Shown: piece after piece, positions 46,301 to 59,040 of the stretch
How the letters are laid out: every line of letters starts with the position of its first letter
Position numbering within the stretch: position 1 is the stretch's first letter
DNA from: Anseranas semipalmata
Lineage: Eukaryota; Chordata; Aves; Anseriformes; Anseranatidae
Direction: 5' to 3'
DNA length: 64,000 bases
Assembly: GCA_013399115.1 (NCBI GenBank)
Contig: VXAA01001397.1
Coordinates: forward strand, 118,820 to 182,819
The notes under the pieces: generated by a model
What the model saw: only the letters and a program-made list of their open reading frames with translations
Told to the model about the DNA's origin: nothing
Databases searched by the model: none
Position numbers and translations under genes: made by a program

Positions 46301-49300
46301 AGTACTTGTAGGAAGATGCACATGCTTGTTTCCTTCTGAAGGAGCAGTTACATGGTGTACAAAGTGCTTTCACTGCAGACCTCTTGGATTGTTTGGCACT
46401 GCACCAACAGGAATGATCACGGCTTCTTTCAACAGACACTGGTGGACTAGTACTTTTTGCTTGTACTTAAGTAAAACAAAACAAAACAAAACAAAGCAAA
46501 ACAAAACAAACCCCCTGGTATCCCCAAAGAAATCCCCAAGGAGCTGTTTTATAAAAACAGCTTTTTCTTTTCATCTGTGTCTCCAAAGGAGAATTGGCAG
46601 AAATATTGCTGTAGTTCATTGATTGTGAGACTTTTGGCTAAGTAAAATGCAAAATTTAGTATTGAAATCCTTGCTGAACTACCCAAACAAACAGACAGTT
46701 TTCCCAACCGTGTTAAGTAACCAGTGGTGACTACAAGATGTCAGTAGGGATAGCCAGCTGCTTGACGCATCTGAAATCAGGCCACAGTCTCCTGAAGCTT
46801 GAAGTTGATGAGCTAAGTATTTATATCTTCTGTGAAGTCAGGAAGACCTTCTGTGTAATAAGATTAAATAAATAAAAGCTGAAATGATAATTAGCCAGTA
46901 ATTGCAAGCTTTGACCAAATTCTTCCTCTGCTTGGTCAGAGAAGTTGCTAGCAAGAGTGTTTTGAATTCTGCAACCATAATTACACTTCTGACTTGGAAA
47001 AGCTTGCTCATAGGAAGTAAATCCATAATTTGATATGAGTGTAAACTGTGGAGGAATGTTCACTGACAGCGGAAAAATGTTCATTTTTGATGGTAAATGC
47101 TGAGCTGACTCAAGTCTAGCTATACCTAGAAGACTCGATGTTCTTTGGATCATAACCAGTATTTTATTTGCAATAGTTGAATTAAGACATGGTGTTGAAA
47201 ATTCCTGCTTCTAAAACCTAAATATAGCAGAGTGTAAATATAGGCCACTAGTGGAAAGACTGTGCTTCCAACAGATCGATTTTCCAAACCTACATTGATC
47301 AGGAAAAACAGGCACCAAATGCATGGTTCCTGTCTTTCTGATGCATTAATACACGACCAGAAATTTGGAAGGGTAAATGGTTATATTTATTGGATAGTAG
47401 GAAAATCTCCAGTGATGACCTAAGCAGCTGCTAGTTTACCTCCATGCAACACAACAAGGGTTTCTGTTGTGTTTAACAAGTTTGATTGATTAGGTAAAAC
47501 AATGTCCATTTGCAGAATCATTGTTCCCAGATGGAGGCTGTTAGTGTGTACTTCGTACACCCCTTTCTTTCTCTTTTTATTTTTCATTTTCCCCAAAGAT
47601 TTATAACTAAGTTATAGAGTCACTTTGGGAAGAATTTTGGTTGATTGGCTTTTGGCCCCAGTGAAAAATAACACAAGGTTTACCATTATCAGCTGTAGTT
47701 TGCACTGTCCAATAGATTAAAATGATATCCATTTGGAATCATGGAAAAGTGAGATGAAGAGGTTCTTGAAGTAATAGTTCTTCATGTCACTTCCATTGCC
47801 AATGCAGGATTATTCCCTGCAGTACATATTTAATAAAGTGAAACTTAAGAAACTATTAGAAAGAGAGGATATGTTAGTGGTCTAATCATCACAGTCAAAA
47901 TATTTGGATTCCATCACTTGACAGTCTTGGCAAGGTTATGTCAAGCTGTAACCTATCTTAGATAAATAAACAGACTGCAATACATATTAAATTTGGATTA
48001 CATCTTCAGCTGGTGAAAATCCATAGAATTCACAATCTGGCCTTCTACCATTTTGGATATTTTACAGCGGCTGTCTATGGTTGTGTGCTAGACTTGTAAG
48101 TTGGTTGTGGTCTGAAAATAATTCTAGTGGTGATGAGGAAAAAAACGATTCATGTACCACTGGTATATAACAGTTTCCTCCTTTTCTTTGGCTGAAAATA
48201 GAGTTTGAGGTATGCTGTGAGTATGCTAAACAAAACTTACTTTGAAAATACATTATTGCTATGGTCTTACAACCTTTTTTTGGAAAGAGAAAACAATATA
48301 GATAAAAAACTATTCATGTACAGTGATCATATCGCTTTTACTGTGGACATTAACGGCACTTGGCAGAGAGGAATCCTTACTTCAAGTTATGAATAGTTAA
48401 ACTACAGAAGGTTTGCTTCCCTGAGAAAAACAAATGCACAGTCACTTGGACTGAACAAAGTTCACTGCAGTTGGGATGTTTTACCTTTGGGCATCAAAAA
48501 CTTGATCTCTTCAGGGAGAGTATTTTTAATAATGGGAGTAATCTGGGAGTGTTTAATTCAAGGCTTGTGCATGGGGAATAAAATGAATATATATCATTGG
48601 CTTATAATGACTGATTCTTGGAACTCCATTTCCTTCTGTCATATGCATGGCAAAAGCATATCTATATATTAAGTGTCACCTGAGTTTGTTCCTTCATTCC
48701 CTCTTCTGCTTGTCATTCAGCAGTCTGAATATAGCATTGAATATGAGCAGAGCAAGCATTAGCTCAGATTTAAGGACAAAAAGATGGCTCAAAGAGGAAA
48801 GAAAAAAAAAGGAGGCTGAAGCCACTTAGCTGTGTGGCACTAAGGAGTTGATTAGGTGATTAGCTCCCAGGCTTGAGTGCACATTTCAGTCTACCGATGG
48901 TACTGCTATAGCCCAGAGTAAAGCCCAGACAGTTTCTGTACTCATCCATGAGATTTTGTAGCCCTTTCTCAGCTACTATGAAAAGGCCTGTGTAGCTCTG
49001 TAGCCTAAGTCCCTGCTTACCTCAGAGCGAGAAGCATGTATGGAGCAATTGCACTTAGAGGGAGTGGCTGAAGCACAGCAGTTGTGTTTCTGTTATAATG
49101 TAAGCGTGAGAAGAGCGCTCTGCCGAAAGCAAACTTTTGGTCCAGGATATAATTCCATTCTTGTAGAGAGCCTTGCTGGCTGTTGACTCTCTCCCAGAGG
49201 AAGTTATTTGGCACATAATTTCTATAACACAAATTATCCGTGGTGGCTTGGGCTTGACTAGGCTACACAGCATCCCTGAAAACTGTGCAGAGCCTCTTGC

Positions 49301-50494
49301 AACCTGTAGAGTTAGTGAGAAGAAGGACAAACTGGAGAAGGAGAGCAGTAAGATTAGGCTGGATCTTCTCACTTCTTCCTTTTATTTATATAAAGTAGAA
49401 GAAGTTAGTGTAGGATTAGGCAAAAGCATAGCCAACTTCTCACTCATATGAGCTGTAGACCTGAATTTTCATAGCTGAACAACCCCAAAGTCCACACAAC
49501 ATATACCTTAAGAGTGTTTTTCAAGGATGCCACAGATCCTGTGTAAAACAAACAAATAAACAATTGATAAGGGCATGGGCATGCAGCTAGCTCCTGGTCT
49601 ATACTCATTTATCTCTTTCCCTTACAGCTGCAGCTCAGATTACCAAGGAGCCTCTGCCCTAGCCCAGACCTGGCATGGTGAAGGTCTTAGCATGGAAATC
49701 ACCATGGAGCTTCTCCTGCTAACAAGCCCCATGGATTTCAGGTCACTATGTGGTCACCGTTAGTGCAGCACCCGCACCTTGGAGTCCTGACCCACTGAGC
49801 CCATACATAGTAGGTCAGCTTAGTGGGTGATACTTCTGCCAGTGGGGCTGAGAAGGACACAAAGATGCCAGCATTGCCTGGTGACAGGACTCAGGGACTG
49901 GGACAGAGGGAACAGTTCCATTAAGCTTGAAGGAGGAGCTTGTGCCAAGCTGATCAAGAAGGAAAAGTGAAAGAGGGAATGTAGAAATCCATTTTTAGCA
50001 GTGATCTTACCACATTTTATAATGAGCATCCTGGGTTTTCCTCTGAGTCATGGAGTAATCAAAAGCTGCTTTATGCAGCGCGTGTCCTCAGCAGTCTCTG
50101 TGGAGCTTCTTTTGGCTTCAGACAGTTAAATCAGACCTCAGCACAGCATGTGTAGTGCATTCTTGTGGTCATCTCTGCATTCACGTATTGCCACAAAATA
50201 TTTAACAGAGGTGCCAGCTGTCTACTGGACGGTGCTGTAACTGTGCGTATCCACCTGCTGGGATTTAGAGATGGCATGGATGATCATCTGCCTTGTTACA
50301 GACACCAGTCCCCAGTGCACAGCTCCAGTTTTCCACCTCCTAACTGTTTTCTCTGCAGAGATGGAACAATCTGTTTCAACAGGGTTCTCTTTGGCTTACA
50401 GTCAAGAATGGTTTAAAGTTACAGTATGTTTCTTCTTTTATTATTTTCTTCCTTACCAGGATATAACAACAGTTTAATATTTAAACCAATTAAA
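40304..50494. other. Unique non-coding sequence
   Basis: About 10 kb without a recognisable gene. It holds A/T homopolymers (40553-40588, a T9-ATA-A palindrome at 40761-40786), a GAGGGAGT duplication near 42537-42552 and the AAAAC array at 46472-46510. The best ORFs (139 codons at 46203-46622, 121 codons at 43434-43799) have no domain and overlap others. Confidence 0.6.
46472..46510. repeat. (AAAAC)n microsatellite
   Basis: Seven to eight AAAAC units with one AAAGC variant. Confidence 0.95.
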
Positions 50495-50542
50495 AAGAAG
50501 AAGAAGAAGAAGAAGAAGAAGAAGAAGAAGAAGAAGAAGAAG

Positions 50543-50572
<30 letters not shown>
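50495..50572. repeat. (AAG)26 microsatellite
   Basis: About 26 perfect AAG units over 78 bp, all purine on the plus strand. Long pure GAA/TTC tracts can form triplex DNA and are prone to length change. It is the longest perfect trinucleotide array in the window. Confidence 0.98.
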
Positions 50573-50573
<1 letters not shown>

Positions 50574-52256
50574 GGGAGATCTAAATTATTTTTTTATATA
50601 AAAGCAATGTGCCATATGTGCCAGAGTTCTTCTGTTAATAAACCTATTTTTGCTCATTTACATCCAAGGATAGGCAAGTTGCTGATCTCTAATTGGTCAT
50701 GCTGCTAAAATAAGCACACAGAGTTCTGAACAGCAGTGATAAATGAATAATAATGTTCAAAACTGAAGCCGATCGCTCTTTAAATAGCCACAAGTGGCCT
50801 GTGTGCTGTGTAGCAGCTGTCTGGGTTGCAGGCTTCTTTTCAGCTTGTAATGGAAGGGGGTAGGTGGTCTGCTGCATTCAGGGAATGCTGACCCTGGAAA
50901 TAGGAGGAGATTTTCACGTGAAACAAGAAGACCACATGCAGAGCTCACTGAAGGGTGTTTCTTCAGCTTTCTCATGTGTGCCACACCTTGGAAGAGAATT
51001 AACCAGTTAAATCTGAGCAGAACACAACCCCTTTCAAAATTCCCTATGTTTTCATTCTCCTTCATCCTGTGACCTTTATAGAAGTGTTTCAGCTTCAGGT
51101 CTGGCTTTGGTGAGGAGGTGCCTAAAAATGTACATAGGATGGTAAGTGGCTAAACGTGGGAAAGACTTAGTTACCTTCCCAGTAGCCCTTCCTCCCTCCA
51201 GATTATGCAGTTCTTAAAAAGAGCTACTGAGGCTTCCTTGCAGGCTTTGGTGTCTCTGATGAAAGGGGAGCTTCTGTATAGCAGCCTTTGTGTTCCTAAG
51301 GCCTTGAAACATGTGAACCAATTGCTTTTTCTACACTGAGAGAGGCGGGATAAAATTTTTCAAGGTCTCTCTGAACCACATACCAGACAGCCCCTCTGAC
51401 TTCATATCTGAATCAGACACTGTTAATTGTCATTAGAGCAAGGGTCAGCAGGTGAAAACTTCTACTGAAGGGAGAAAACCAGGCCTGGTGCTTGTGGGCC
51501 ATAGGTGATTACCTCATGTACTTTCAGCCATTTAGAACAAATGGCTTCTCTCATGACTGATGATACAGTGATAAGGTAGAGTGAGCAAACAGGGTTTCTG
51601 TTTACCCTTCTCTACAGAGAGAAGCAATGCTGCAGTGTAAATGTAAGAAAATAAGGTATGTGTTTATATTGACTTACTACTTAAATATTTGGTGGCACAT
51701 ATAATAATATCTCTTTTCCTAGAGCTGTGAAGCTTGACATGTATATTTGTTTGAACTTTTGGGACATTTCTACCATAATCCCTCAAAACAATACAAGCAC
51801 ATTCAGAAGATTATGACTCCCCCGATTGGTGGAGTTACTCAAAGTTTAAACAGGAACAAAAAAAAAATCTGTTTTGCAATCCCATACTGTAAGGATTGTT
51901 TCTGCAGGGGTGGGGGTGAGAGGATAAAGAAAAGTGCTGAGTCTTAAAACTGTTCAAAACATACTTGGACACAAGAATAATGGACATTCAGGAAACAGCT
52001 TTTTTCAAGGGGAGTGGTTTTCTTAAAAGCTGTGTGATTTCTCATTAAATATTCACAGGCCCGAGATCAATGTTGAAGTGTCCTGTGACACGGCAGTGGG
52101 GTGTAGGGGGAAGGAACTGCTTTAAAAATAGCATCCAGTATCTTTGGAAGCTGTCCAGGACCTTCCCTTGAGGTGGTTGTATATTTTTAAAGCAGAGTAT
52201 ATTTCTTCAAGCGAGGAATCAGAGCTATTGAGTCTGGGTTGGTGTTTTATTTTATG

Positions 52257-52345
52257 TTTTTTTTTTTTTTTTTTTTTTTTTGGGGGGGGGGGTGGTTGGG
52301 TTTTTTTTTTTTTTNTTGGTTTTGTTTTGTTTTATTTTATTTTTT
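52257..52345. repeat. T25-G11 homopolymer block with ambiguous base
   Basis: Twenty-five T, eleven G, TGGTTGGG, then fourteen T, an N at 52315 and TTTTG/TTTTA units. Runs like this are hard to sequence, so the exact lengths should not be trusted. The G-run with the neighbouring GG and GGG could form a G-quadruplex. Confidence 0.9.
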
Positions 52346-53360
52346 CTCCTTTTTAATTATTTCTTTTGCAGAATCCTACTTTGGTTTTGGGTTTCCACTT
52401 GAGATAACTACTCTGACTTTCAAGTCACAAGGTGCTCTTCTTGTGTGGCACAGAAGGAACTGGACGCAGGCAGGGCATGGAAGAAAATGATCTATTGAGG
52501 GATATTCATGCTGTATGTAGGCATTTCTGTGGAGAGCAGTGGGCTCCACTGATCCCATAGGGAACTGCCTAAAACTCATTGGTGTGAGTACATCCTGGGC
52601 AGAATCAACAGTGCCTTATGCATTTGCAAGCCAGCTTCCAGGGAACTGAATTCCCAGGACATAACGGCCCTGCAATTCCTTTTACCAAGTGCAGAGACCT
52701 GGTGAGGTTTCACCTTTGTGCAGAAGGACTAAAATGGTAATCAGACCTTTGCTGTAGTTACTTATGGGGAGACTTCCAAAAGCTGTGTGAAGATGTGACA
52801 ATAACCAAGCATGCAGAAGCACCAGGAGCCTGCACACATGCTGGGAAAGATGATAAATTATCTCAAGCAAAGCTTTGTTTTACAGCACTATATTAGCTCT
52901 GGCACCTGAGCTAGATCACAGCAAGACATTCCAGCAAAGCCTATGCACTAAGACAGTAGAAAATCAAATCTTCACCCACTGCATTACATAGCACCAAAAC
53001 ACATGGATTAGGGAAACAGAAGGCTACCAAAGTGGCTCTTTTGATTGTATTCCTCTGTTTTCAATGGTCATAAGGGTGGTTTTTGGAGGAGCATTGATTT
53101 TTTTTTAATTTTATTTTTACTGTTTTTCATAATTGTTTTAGTCTTAACTAAAAAACTACACCTTTTCTGTAATCTTTAAGGGACAACTGATCAGAAAGCA
53201 GTTTAAACCTCTTCTGGAAAGTGGGCATACTTTTTGAAGTGAAAAAACTAGAAGACGTCCATTTTTCCCCTTCCAAATTTTTGCTGTAATCTCACCAAAT
53301 AATTTTAGTGTGCTTCATAGATTCATTTAATTTCTTCATTCTGTTCAAAATATTGTACTT

Positions 53361-53419
53361 AAAAAAAAAAAAAACAAACCACCACCACCACCAACAACAA
53401 CAACAAAAACAATAAATAC
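53361..53419. repeat. Compound A-rich (ACC)n/(AAC)n tract
   Basis: Fourteen A, then CAAACC, four ACC units, then AAC units. Confidence 0.92.
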
Positions 53420-55780
53420 ATTCCTGTAAAATCAAAACAAAAATAACAGAAACAATTGGGGTTTATTGGGGTTTTTGTGTTGTTGAAGAAAAGCTGTTTG
53501 CATATTTTAATGAAAGAAACACAATAAACAAGGTTCTGTTGAAATTATTTTTCCTTATTTTTTTTCTAAAAGATGAGATATTTTGACAGAAAAGTTTTTC
53601 CCCAAAAAACATGGCATCCATTGAGAGTAACCTGAAACTATTACTCCATTTTTATGAGGAGAAGGGAAGCCAAATTTGGCTTTCTATTGCCAGCAGGGAT
53701 TATTCTGCCTTCAGATTCATGTTTGAATCTGATGAAGGGTAAAGATAACCTATCACTCCACCTGATAGTAAGGGAAAAACAAAAGGATTAATTAATTCAG
53801 ACAGCAAGAAGAAGCTATGCTACGGGAAGGCACACCAGTGTGTGTATGTGTGTAGGGGGGGAATAGTCTGACTGGTTTTAATGAGTTTTTCTTTTTCTCA
53901 TTGCAACAGTTTGGAAAAGGCTAAGTTAGACCTGAAGTTACCTATTGCTTCTTACCTGAAAGGACAAGTGAGAGACATAATTGCAACATGCACAGCCGAG
54001 GAAGGATGAAGTGCCAGTTTAGCAGGCTGACACAGTGTGACGTGTGGGTGAATGTCACAGCATTATAGCTGCTTCTTCCCACAAGGGGGATCAGGTATAC
54101 TGCACGGGGCAACACCAGTGGAGAACTGCCCTCTTGCCTTCATTAATCCCACTGTATAGACCGTAGGTGAATAGAGTGGACCTAGAAATTTCACTGCCCT
54201 GAGCAAAAACCTGTGTGCACTCAGAGTGCGATCTGCAGTCTGCTGAAGGACTCCTACGGGTTTTACTGGGCTTCGAGTCAGGCTATTGGAGTGTTTGTAG
54301 AACAAGAAAACGGAAACTTCTAGAGAATGGTTTTCAAACTACAGGCAAATCATTAGCCACAACAAGTTAAAATCATTGACCCATCTACAGCCAAATCTTT
54401 GCTCATTAATTTAACTTGAACTCAGTTATGAATGTTAACTTCAGAGGTGCTTTTGCCACTTCTAACAGGGATCTTGGATGAAGCTGGTATTGCATCCAGC
54501 TACTGGAGGAGGCTTACCATAGAGGAACCTACTGTATCTGAAAGGAAGGGATTTCTGAGAGCACAACAAATAGTGCAGAAATGCTGCATCAGGAACAGCT
54601 CATAGGAGTGGTGTTCCTCTCAGTATTTTTGGCCCCATTTTGAGTTTTGCATGAAGAGAACACTTAATCCTGCTGGAAAGGGACTGGAAAGGTTGCAACA
54701 TCCAGCTACAGCTTTCATTGTGTGAAAGAAAACTTGCTCTGAGGCATAAAAAGGAGGCTAAATTCAAATGGATTTTGGGGGGTTACCCAGACCTAAACTG
54801 CTGTAAGACAAAGTAAGAATTACTACCGTGAGCTTTGCACCCTCTCTTGTAAAAATAGTCTGCCTTCATGTCTTTATGTGGAGGGCAGGATACTTCGTAA
54901 ATGTCTTATGAATCCATTTTCTGAATGTCAGTCAGCCTAAATCCCTGTTGCACCAAGTATAGCTCACCTGGCTCTGCACATGTAAGGAGTGCTTTGTAGT
55001 TGAAGTAAATGTAGGTGAGCTGCAGTTCCAGACCAGTGTTGAAAGTGAATGCAATAGCAATGTGATAATGAATGAGGTCAGGTAGCTTCGGTAGAACTGA
55101 GGTGTTCAAATAGCTCTGCAACGTATCTGGGTCTCATTTCCTTCCTGACACTTGCTGAAGTTTGATGGTGCTATTTACTTTCCTTATAGTTTTACTACTG
55201 TCAAATAACAGAAACCACATTGGCCTTGTAGGGAGCTTTTATGACAGAATAAATCAGAATGAAGGGTAGAATTTGCACGTGACGGGGTAGCGAAGGGGGA
55301 AATGCAGTCCAGTACTTTTCTTGCTGTTGGAAATGCACAGTTATTATCTGCGGGTATGAAGGAGTGTGTCACATTAAATCAAGCAACGGCATACTGGTGT
55401 GTTCACTAGTTCATATATCTTTTGCCATTACCAGTCCTCAACTAACAAAATTCATGAGAAACATCTGTTCAGTTTACCTAATGCCAATATTGATTCTGGC
55501 CTCGCCCTCCCTGCACAGAATGCAGGAATTACATATACCATTAGTTTCTCTTTCACAAACACAGTAGCACACATATTTGCTTTCTTTCCCCTCCCCTGCA
55601 CCATCCAGCAAGCCTTTGAAGCAACCAGTGAACCATGTTTCTTTCTTTCCCTTTCTCTTACTGTAAGCTTGTTTGTCCACAGTAGCTGTGATATTAGTAG
55701 TCAGTGACCCAGGCTGGTAGGTTAAGCACAGAAGGAAAACAAAATGAGACAAAACCAAAACCCCAGACACCTTTGCCCTG

Positions 55781-55781
55781 N
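55781..55781. other. Single ambiguous base
   Basis: One N between CTTTGCCCTG and AGCTCCTTT. Unlike the N at 29829, the flanking sequence is not duplicated. Confidence 0.97.
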
Positions 55782-56029
55782 AGCTCCTTTAATTCAAAGA
55801 GCATACAGTCTGCATTTTGAACATAGTACTCCTGAGAGAGACGGATTCCACTCAGGAAGAGTAGTTGCGAAGAAGAAAGGAGTGTTTGGGAGACAGAACC
55901 TGTGTTTTTAGTACTTCCTGGCTAGTCTTCAATCAAGGACAATGTGTGCCAGTTTAGTACACAACAATGTTGTTTTCCAGGTTGACTGTGAGAGACCAGT
56001 CAGTATTGAGGGAACTGAAGGCTAGTGAA

Positions 56030-56061
56030 GTAAAGCCAAAATTTAGTAAAGCCAAAATTTA
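56030..56061. repeat. 16-bp direct tandem duplication
   Basis: GTAAAGCCAAAATTTA occurs twice without mismatch. Confidence 0.95.
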
Positions 56062-56750
56062 AGAGAAAAGGTAGCCAAGGACATGTGTTTTCATAGAGGG
56101 GAAAGAGGTGGGAAAAAGAGACAAGGAAGCATGATTGAACCGTTGGGGTGATTGAGACAGGTACAAGCTGCTAGAGCATGGGTGCCTGAAGTTTAAGGAA
56201 GCAAGCACATGGCACTACCACATCGTAAGCCCCATCCCATGGCCATCCCAGGCAAAACGAGAGCAGCTCTCCTGACTCAGTGGCCAGTGACCCGAGTTCT
56301 TGTTTCATGCAACAGGGATTGAGCTCACAGTCTGGCACAGGGGATGTCTGCTCTTGTTGTGAAACAGTGTTCAACTTCAAATGTCAAATGATGAGCTAAT
56401 TCTCATTCATAGTTGTTTTTGTTTCACCTTTGAAGGGAGGAGGGGTAGAAGGCATTAAAAAAATCCTATAAAAATAGTCATATATGTAGCAAACGGTTTC
56501 ATTGCACCCTTCTTTTCTAATGTTAAAGTTTATTTTTTTCAATATCGTATGATCATTTCTCAAGAAAGGCAATTTTATGTCATTAAAATCTCGGTGAAAC
56601 AGGTTGTTTGTTATGAACCTTAGGTATCTTCTAGTAGGTACTTCATGTTCACATTCATAATAGAACCTGTGTTACATTGTTCAAGCAGTATAAAGAGGTC
56701 TTAGTTTAGAACAATCAGGTGCTATGGCTTTCCTCTGGGACCATCCAGAA

Positions 56751-56769
56751 AAAAATAAAAATAAAAATA

Positions 56770-56836
<67 letters not shown>
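56751..56836. repeat. (AAAAAT)n/(AAAG)n microsatellite
   Basis: Three AAAAAT-like units pass into about 17 AAAG units. Purine-only on the plus strand apart from the T of the first part. ORFs here (Lys/Glu-rich or Leu/Phe-rich) are only translations of the repeat. Confidence 0.97.
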
Positions 56837-57061
56837 GAGGATAAGGCTTTTATGTAAGCACAGATTGCTTGCAATGAAAAATGGATATTGTATTCTAGAC
56901 CCAACAGTGCATTAGCTGAATGGTATAAAAGATCCACTCAAAAAATTCCCCTTTTCCAGCTACCAGAGAGCTTTCAGGCTTTCTTGCATGGCCCAGAGAT
57001 TTTATTTTGTGAAATAACAAGTCCAAGATAGCAACCTGACATCACATTGTCAATGCTTTAA

Positions 57062-57082
57062 AACAAACAAACAAACAAAAAA
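57062..57082. repeat. (AAAC)n microsatellite
   Basis: Five AAAC units. Confidence 0.88.
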
Positions 57083-57829
57083 TCAATTTTCTTGAAAATT
57101 TTAGGAGCTGTGTATAAAAAAAAACAAAACATTGTGTTTGTTCCCAAGGCAAGAAACCTAAAAAATTCCCAGGAATGAAGAGAGGTCAAGAAGAAAAGGT
57201 GTACACATGTAAATAAACTAGAATATAAATGTGAAATAGCTGTCTTCCTGAGCCTACAGGAGGGACTGAACTTAGGACATCAGAATTAAGATACAATGCA
57301 CTGTTGCTTGTGGCAGAGAAGATCTCTTGCCAGGGTTGTCACAGACTCCTATTCTCTGCAGGTGAATCTCTAAAACACTCGTTGGTGTACAAGGTCATGT
57401 GTTAATAGACTTTTCACAGGCCTGTAAAAGGCATGTGAAGAGAGTGGAGAAGAAAGTTGCTCTGAGTTTGGGGAACAAAGACAGTGAGTCTGGGGAGAAA
57501 AGACAGCCATCTTTTGTCATACTTTGAAACACAGATCCTGGCCTGGAAGGGACCCAGCTCTGTTTATGTTCAAAATCTGAACTCTACTTGACACAATAGG
57601 AAAAAATCCCTTTGCCAGAAGGGATCCCTTTGTCCTGATAAGGAGACCTTTAAGCTAGAAACAACAGGGAAGGGAGAGGATGACCCATAGCAGAGTGAGC
57701 AAATGGTGGACCATGCTGAAAACCAAAGGGTGGAGAGGGAGGGGAACAGGAGAGATTCCAGGAATCACAGTGCAGCTGTTACACATTTCAGGTAAAAAAA
57801 ACAAGGAGGAACTGTCAGGTGAGATGATA

Positions 57830-59040
57830 ATTCCTCGGCTGTAGTGACCTTGAACTAGTCATGGTCAAGATCAATGGTCTCAATCTTGCAGAGACAGAGG
57901 AAGGCAAGTAGCAGAGCAGAGGCCTGGGACTTCAGGTGAACAAGGCTGGACTTATTCAGTGGGATCAGGTAGGTGGAATCCATAGGAGACAACTTCAAAA
58001 GACAAAGTCGCTCAGGTAAACTGGCAGGCCTTTAAGGACAGCATCTTCCAGGCACAAGAATGTCCTCTGTGACACACTGGCCAACAAGCAGGCCTGTTAG
58101 GAGATCTACCTGACTAGGCAGGGAACTTATGGCAGAGCTTCAGCCCAAAAAAGCAGCACACAGGGATGGGAAGGAGGGACAGGCTGCAAACGAGGAATTC
58201 AGAAATATTGCCTGGTCACCCAGGGATGGTTGCAGCAAAGTCGGAGCTTAGCTGTAGTTGAGGCTTGCAAGGGATATCAAGGGCAACTAGAGCTTCTGAT
58301 GTTATATTAGTAAAAAAAGGGTGAACGAGGGAAATGTAAGCCCGCTGCTGACAGGGATGGGTGACTTACTGGCAGTGGACACAGGTAGAAGTGATGACCT
58401 CTCAGCTTTCTTCACCTCAGTCCTCACCAGCAAGTTCTACCTGAGCTTTGTGCTTAGCAAAAGGGTTCAAGGAGGAGAAGGACCAGTGGTGGACAAAGGT
58501 CAAGTCTGGTATGACTTGTAAGAACTCAACCCACAAACCCATGGGACCCAACAGCTGTATCCAGCTTGCTGAGAGCTGGCTGATGTCCTTGCAAGGCCAT
58601 TTATTCTTTTAGAAATCAGGAAGGCTGGTGGAGATCTCTAATGACGACAGGAAAGCAAATGTTACACTCATTTTCAAAAAAGGAGAAAAAGATGATGGGG
58701 AACTGCAGGCCAACCAACTTCACTTTTGTGCCTGGGAAAATCATGGTGCAAGTCCTTTGGATCACATTTCTTCACACACAAAAGATAAGAAAGTTGCTTG
58801 GAAGAGTCTGAATGTATTAACCAAGGGTAAATTTTGTCTGGTCCAACTGATTGCCTTCCACAATAAATGATTGGATTTGTGGCTGAGAGGACGGATATGG
58901 ATGTCACTTGCCTTGACTTTAAAAAGGCTTTCCAGTCTGTCTTCCACAGTACTCTGATATCCAAAGTGGTATGTTGCAGTCTAGATGAATGAACAACCAG
59001 ATTGGTAAAAAGGTTGTTTGGTTGGGTGGGAAGGCAGGCT
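57830..59040 (+). mobile_element. Decayed CR1 LINE with endonuclease end and reverse-transcriptase remnants
   Basis: Plus-strand CR1 body, not a 3' end. 57836-57945 follows the end of the endonuclease region (GTAGTGACCTTGAACTAGTC; CCTGGGACTTCAGG). From 58000 on it tracks the linker (GCCTTTAAGGACAGCATCTTCC, CAGGCACAAGAATG). From 58321 the reverse-transcriptase part shows AFFTSVLTSK, then RKANVTLIFKKGEK (58646 onward), DHISSHTK and TKGKFCLVQLIAFHN (58820-58864). It then shifts frame to VTCLDFKKAF near 58900, which holds the first catalytic Asp motif (family form: LDFSKAFD). Similarity ends near 59040 (LDEWTTRLVK-like). Several stops and frameshifts show it is long dead. The 3' third and tail are absent. 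Confidence 0.85.
58321..58964 (+). pseudogene. CR1 ORF2 reverse-transcriptase fragment, broken
   Basis: This is the part of the decayed CR1 where protein similarity is clearest. Two open stretches (58321-58521 and 58628-58870) are joined by a stretch with stops that still reads like the family linker (ELADV words near 58570-58590). A frame change after 58864 is needed to reach the LDFKKAF motif. In the family, this enzyme copies element RNA into DNA at a nicked target. Here it cannot be made. Confidence 0.85.

Larger units (their letters stand above)
50573..57829. other. Unique non-coding sequence
   Basis: About 7 kb. Holds the T/G homopolymer block with an N (52257-52345), an A/ACC/AAC tract (53361-53419), an N at 55781, a 16-bp tandem duplication (56030-56061) and an AAAG array (56751-56836). 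No gene or interspersed repeat is recognised. Confidence 0.6.

Noticed and set aside
46203..46622. 139-codon plus-strand ORF and opposing minus-strand ORFs
   Set aside because: Contains the AAAAC microsatellite, no domain, and open frames on both strands in the same place.
55474..55770. 98-codon minus-strand ORF with a hydrophobic N-terminus like a signal peptide
   Set aside because: No homology I can recognise and no supporting context; hydrophobic starts are common in T-rich sequence.
56722..56937. Lys/Glu-rich and Ser/Phe/Leu-rich ORFs
   Set aside because: Translations of the AAAG/CTTT microsatellite on either strand.
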